Assembly: GCA_003499715.1 (NCBI GenBank)
Contig: DNSH01000135.1
Location: 1 to 7,653, forward strand
Direction of reading: 5' to 3'
Length of the DNA: 7,653 nt
Origin: Candidatus Mesolinea sp.
GTDB lineage: Bacteria; Chloroflexota; Anaerolineae; Anaerolineales; Anaerolineaceae
Positions 6,146 through 7,653 of this stretch are shown here, piece by piece. Below the pieces are notes generated by a model. It was given only the letters and a program-made list of their open reading frames with translations, was not told the origin of the DNA and searched no databases. Position numbers and translations under genes: made by a program. The first letter of the stretch is position 1. The number at the start of each line of letters is the position of its first letter.

Positions 6146-7155
6146 ACGCCCAAGAGGTCAAAAATCTTATAAGGGGTGACCGTCTTACCCTTTCCCGCAT
6201 CTTAAGCCAAGTTGAGTCCCAAAGTGAAGCTGGCAGGCAAGCTCTAGAAGCTCTCTTTCCTTTTACCGGCAGAGCCCACAAAATCGGCATCACCGGAGCG
6301 CCTGGCGCCGGCAAAAGCAGCTTAGTCAATGCACTCACGCGGCAGCTACGCCGCCAGCCCGATGCTCCTAAAGTCGCTATCATTGCAGTAGACCCCACCA
6401 GTCCCTTCAGCGGTGGCGCGCTCCTTGGTGACCGCGTGCGTATGCCCGATTTACAACGAGATCCAGGCGTGTTCATCCGCTCGATGGCTACACGCGGTGC
6501 CTTAGGTGGCTTAGCGGCTGCCACCGAGGCTTTTAGCCAGGTTTTTGATGCCGCTGGTTACGATATCATCCTTATTGAAACGGTTGGCGCTGGTCAAGCA
6601 GAAGTGGAAGTAGTTAACTTAGCCCATACAACCATCGTCGTTGATACCCCTGGCACTGGTGATGATATTCAAGCCATTAAAGCCGGCATTTTGGAGATTG
6701 CAGACATCCTGGTCATCAATAAAGCCGACCGCCCTGGCGCAGACCAGAGTGTACGCTATCTTCAAGCCATGCTTGAAATGGGCTATGCCCGTTCGGGGAC
6801 AGCTGGTCACCATGCTTCGGAAACTGTTAACTCAGTAGCTGCAGAAAAACCAGCTGAACCCTGGTTACCTCCGGTGCTCAAAACCATCGCGATTGAATCG
6901 CAAGGCATTGAGGATCTGCTTGGAGCCATTCAAGCGCACCGGAAATTTCTTTTGGAAAGTGGCACCTGGCAAGTGAAAGAGCGTCAAGCATTACAAAAAG
7001 CCATTCAACGCGCCATCGCCCAGAACCTAATGGATTTCTGGGAGGCAAAAATCACCCCAGAACTTTTTGAAGCAACGCTGCAATCTGTGGTGGAACGCAA
7101 ATTGTCGCCAGAATCTGCCGCCCAATACCTTTTACAGACAATCCAAGGGTTATAA
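6142..7155 (+). CDS. meaB: MeaB/ArgK-type G3E GTPase, acyl-CoA mutase chaperone
   Basis: 337 residues. MeaB-type GTPases gate loading of adenosylcobalamin into, and protect from inactivation, methylmalonyl-CoA mutase and related enzymes. Seen: Walker A GAPGAGKS (52-59), [20 protein letters not shown] (82-101), the [10 protein letters not shown] segment (114-123), [12 protein letters not shown] (146-157, switch II/Walker B region), and the guanine-specificity motif NKAD (193-196). A C-terminal helical dimerisation arm follows (about 270-337). Length is normal. Residues 208-226 form a slightly long polar linker after the NKAD helix. ATG 6142 overlaps the preceding stop (ATGA), so translation is probably coupled and the two proteins made together. 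The older name ArgK (arginine/ornithine transport kinase) is a historical misassignment. Confidence 0.95.
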   Translation: MNAQEVKNLIRGDRLTLSRILSQVESQSEAGRQALEALFPFTGRAHKIGITGAPGAGKSSLVNALTRQLRRQPDAPKVAIIAVDPTSPFSGGALLGDRVRMPDLQRDPGVFIRSMATRGALGGLAAATEAFSQVFDAAGYDIILIETVGAGQAEVEVVNLAHTTIVVDTPGTGDDIQAIKAGILEIADILVINKADRPGADQSVRYLQAMLEMGYARSGTAGHHASETVNSVAAEKPAEPWLPPVLKTIAIESQGIEDLLGAIQAHRKFLLESGTWQVKERQALQKAIQRAIAQNLMDFWEAKITPELFEATLQSVVERKLSPESAAQYLLQTIQGL

Positions 7156-7217
7156 TCCATACGAAGTACACCTATCTATTGTCCAAAAAACATCCTGCGG
7201 GTAACTTAAAAAAGAGA

Positions 7218-7246
7218 TGCAGGTTTCCCCATTTAATATCCCTGCA
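7218..7246. repeat. Short inverted repeat TGCAGG-17 nt-CCTGCA before the aspS promoter
   Basis: Arms 7218-7223 and 7241-7246 are perfect 6-bp inverted copies, ending 3 bp before the aspS -10 box. A second CCTGC at 7193-7197 could pair with the left arm instead. There is no U-tract, so a terminator for meaB is not supported; an operator or chance is possible. Confidence 0.35.
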
Positions 7247-7249
7247 GAG

Positions 7250-7255
7250 TATAAT
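7250..7255 (+). promoter_or_regulatory. -10 box of aspS (TATAAT)
   Basis: GCAGAG-TATAAT lies 33 nt before the aspS ATG, giving a start near 7262 and a leader of about 27 nt with GGAG (7279-7282) as ribosome binding site. The leader is far too short for a T-box. Confidence 0.6.
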
Positions 7256-7288
7256 AAATTAAAGATTTAGGAATAATCGGAGCCATTT

Positions 7289-7653
7289 ATGCAACGAACA
7301 TTAATTAAAGACCTTCCTCGCCATATCGGTGAGGAGGTTAAAGTGCAGGGTTGGCTACAAACTCTGCGGGATCAAAAAAGTATGCAATTCCTTATTCTAC
7401 GCGATAAAACCGGCTTGGTGCAGGTTGCGCATTGGAAAAAAGGCAACCCAGAGCTCGCTGAAACAATCTCCAAGTTAGGCACTGAATCAGCGCTGACCAT
7501 CGTCGGGAAAGTAGTTGCTAACGAAGTCGTCCGCTTGGGTGGGTTAGAAATCCAGCTTGAAGACTTGAAAGTGGAAGGTTTAGCCGAGACGCCGCTCCCC
7601 TTCGATCCTTTCGGTGAAGTCCTTCCGGATCAGGATTTTCGCTTAGATTGGCG
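7289..7653 (+). CDS. aspS: Archaeal-type aspartyl-tRNA synthetase, N-terminal part (cut by window edge)
   Basis: 121 full codons of a class IIb aminoacyl-tRNA synthetase are present: the N-terminal OB-fold anticodon-binding domain (about 15-100) and the hinge. Seen: MQRTLIKDL, VKVQGWLQTLRD, FLILRDKTGLVQV, the GKVVANEVVRLGGLEIQ strand, and AETPLPFDPFGEVLPDQDFRLDW leading into the catalytic domain. The last stretch follows archaeal AspRS (AETPLPLDPTGK...DTRLDNR) and differs from bacterial AsnRS (no PMAAKRHSIEYLRE-type segment) and from long E. coli-type AspRS. Such enzymes are often non-discriminating, charging tRNA-Asn with Asp for GatCAB to amidate. AsnRS remains possible because the catalytic domain is missing. 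The start is supported by GGAG 6 nt upstream and an own promoter. Confidence 0.85.
   Translation, partial: MQRTLIKDLPRHIGEEVKVQGWLQTLRDQKSMQFLILRDKTGLVQVAHWKKGNPELAETISKLGTESALTIVGKVVANEVVRLGGLEIQLEDLKVEGLAETPLPFDPFGEVLPDQDFRLDW

Noticed and set aside
7151..7156. TATAAT across the meaB stop codon as a second aspS promoter
   Set aside because: No -35 at proper spacing, and a nearer TATAAT at 7250-7255 already fits aspS.
7156..7288. T-box or other riboswitch before aspS
   Set aside because: Only 133 bp in all, with a predicted leader of about 27 nt; no T-box sequence or terminator/antiterminator pair.

Overview
The window reads as ordinary chromosome from a bacterium, most likely Chloroflexota of the Anaerolineae type. 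That assignment is an inference. It rests on an archaeal-type aspartyl-tRNA synthetase, a stand-alone B12-binding mutase subunit followed by meaB, a large GT-C-like membrane protein of a kind I associate with Chloroflexota, and moderate G+C content. There is no rRNA, tRNA, CRISPR array, phage gene or transposase.

Layout. 1-659 (minus): 5' two thirds of ruvB, running off the left edge. 660-1144: a divergent intergenic region of about 480 bp with no credible gene but much structure: a perfect 17-bp palindrome, a 112-bp MITE-like repeat that can fold as a cloverleaf, a canonical G-quadruplex motif and two outward promoters. 1145-2110 (plus): a GT2 polyprenyl-phosphate glycosyltransferase. 2114-4057 (minus): a 647-residue polytopic GT-C-like protein, convergent with the GT2 gene at a 3-bp gap. 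4054-5028 (minus): an LPG_synthase_TM/AglD-type membrane protein, upstream of the GT-C-like gene and coupled to it by an ATGA overlap. 5129-5662 (plus): a flavin reductase-like FMN protein, divergent from that operon. 5735-6145 and 6142-7155 (plus): B12-binding mutase subunit and meaB GTPase, also ATGA-coupled. 7289-end (plus): N-terminal part of archaeal-type aspS, running off the right edge.

How the genes fit together. GT2 + GT-C-like + LPG_synthase_TM proteins form a plausible lipid-linked glycosylation module: one enzyme charges a polyprenyl phosphate with sugar, one membrane protein may transfer the sugar outside, and one may act in lipid handling or translocation. The B12 subunit and MeaB are the cofactor and chaperone half of an acyl-CoA mutase (methylmalonyl-CoA or a relative) whose catalytic large subunit is not in the window.

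Regulation. Five of the six transcription units have a perfect TATAAT immediately preceded by G, at promoter distance and without a convincing -35 box. The ruvB -10 lies only 7 nt before its ATG, which implies a leaderless mRNA. I saw no clear new defence or mobile system. The most unusual items are the cloverleaf repeat plus G-quadruplex cluster and the uncharacterised GT-C-like protein.
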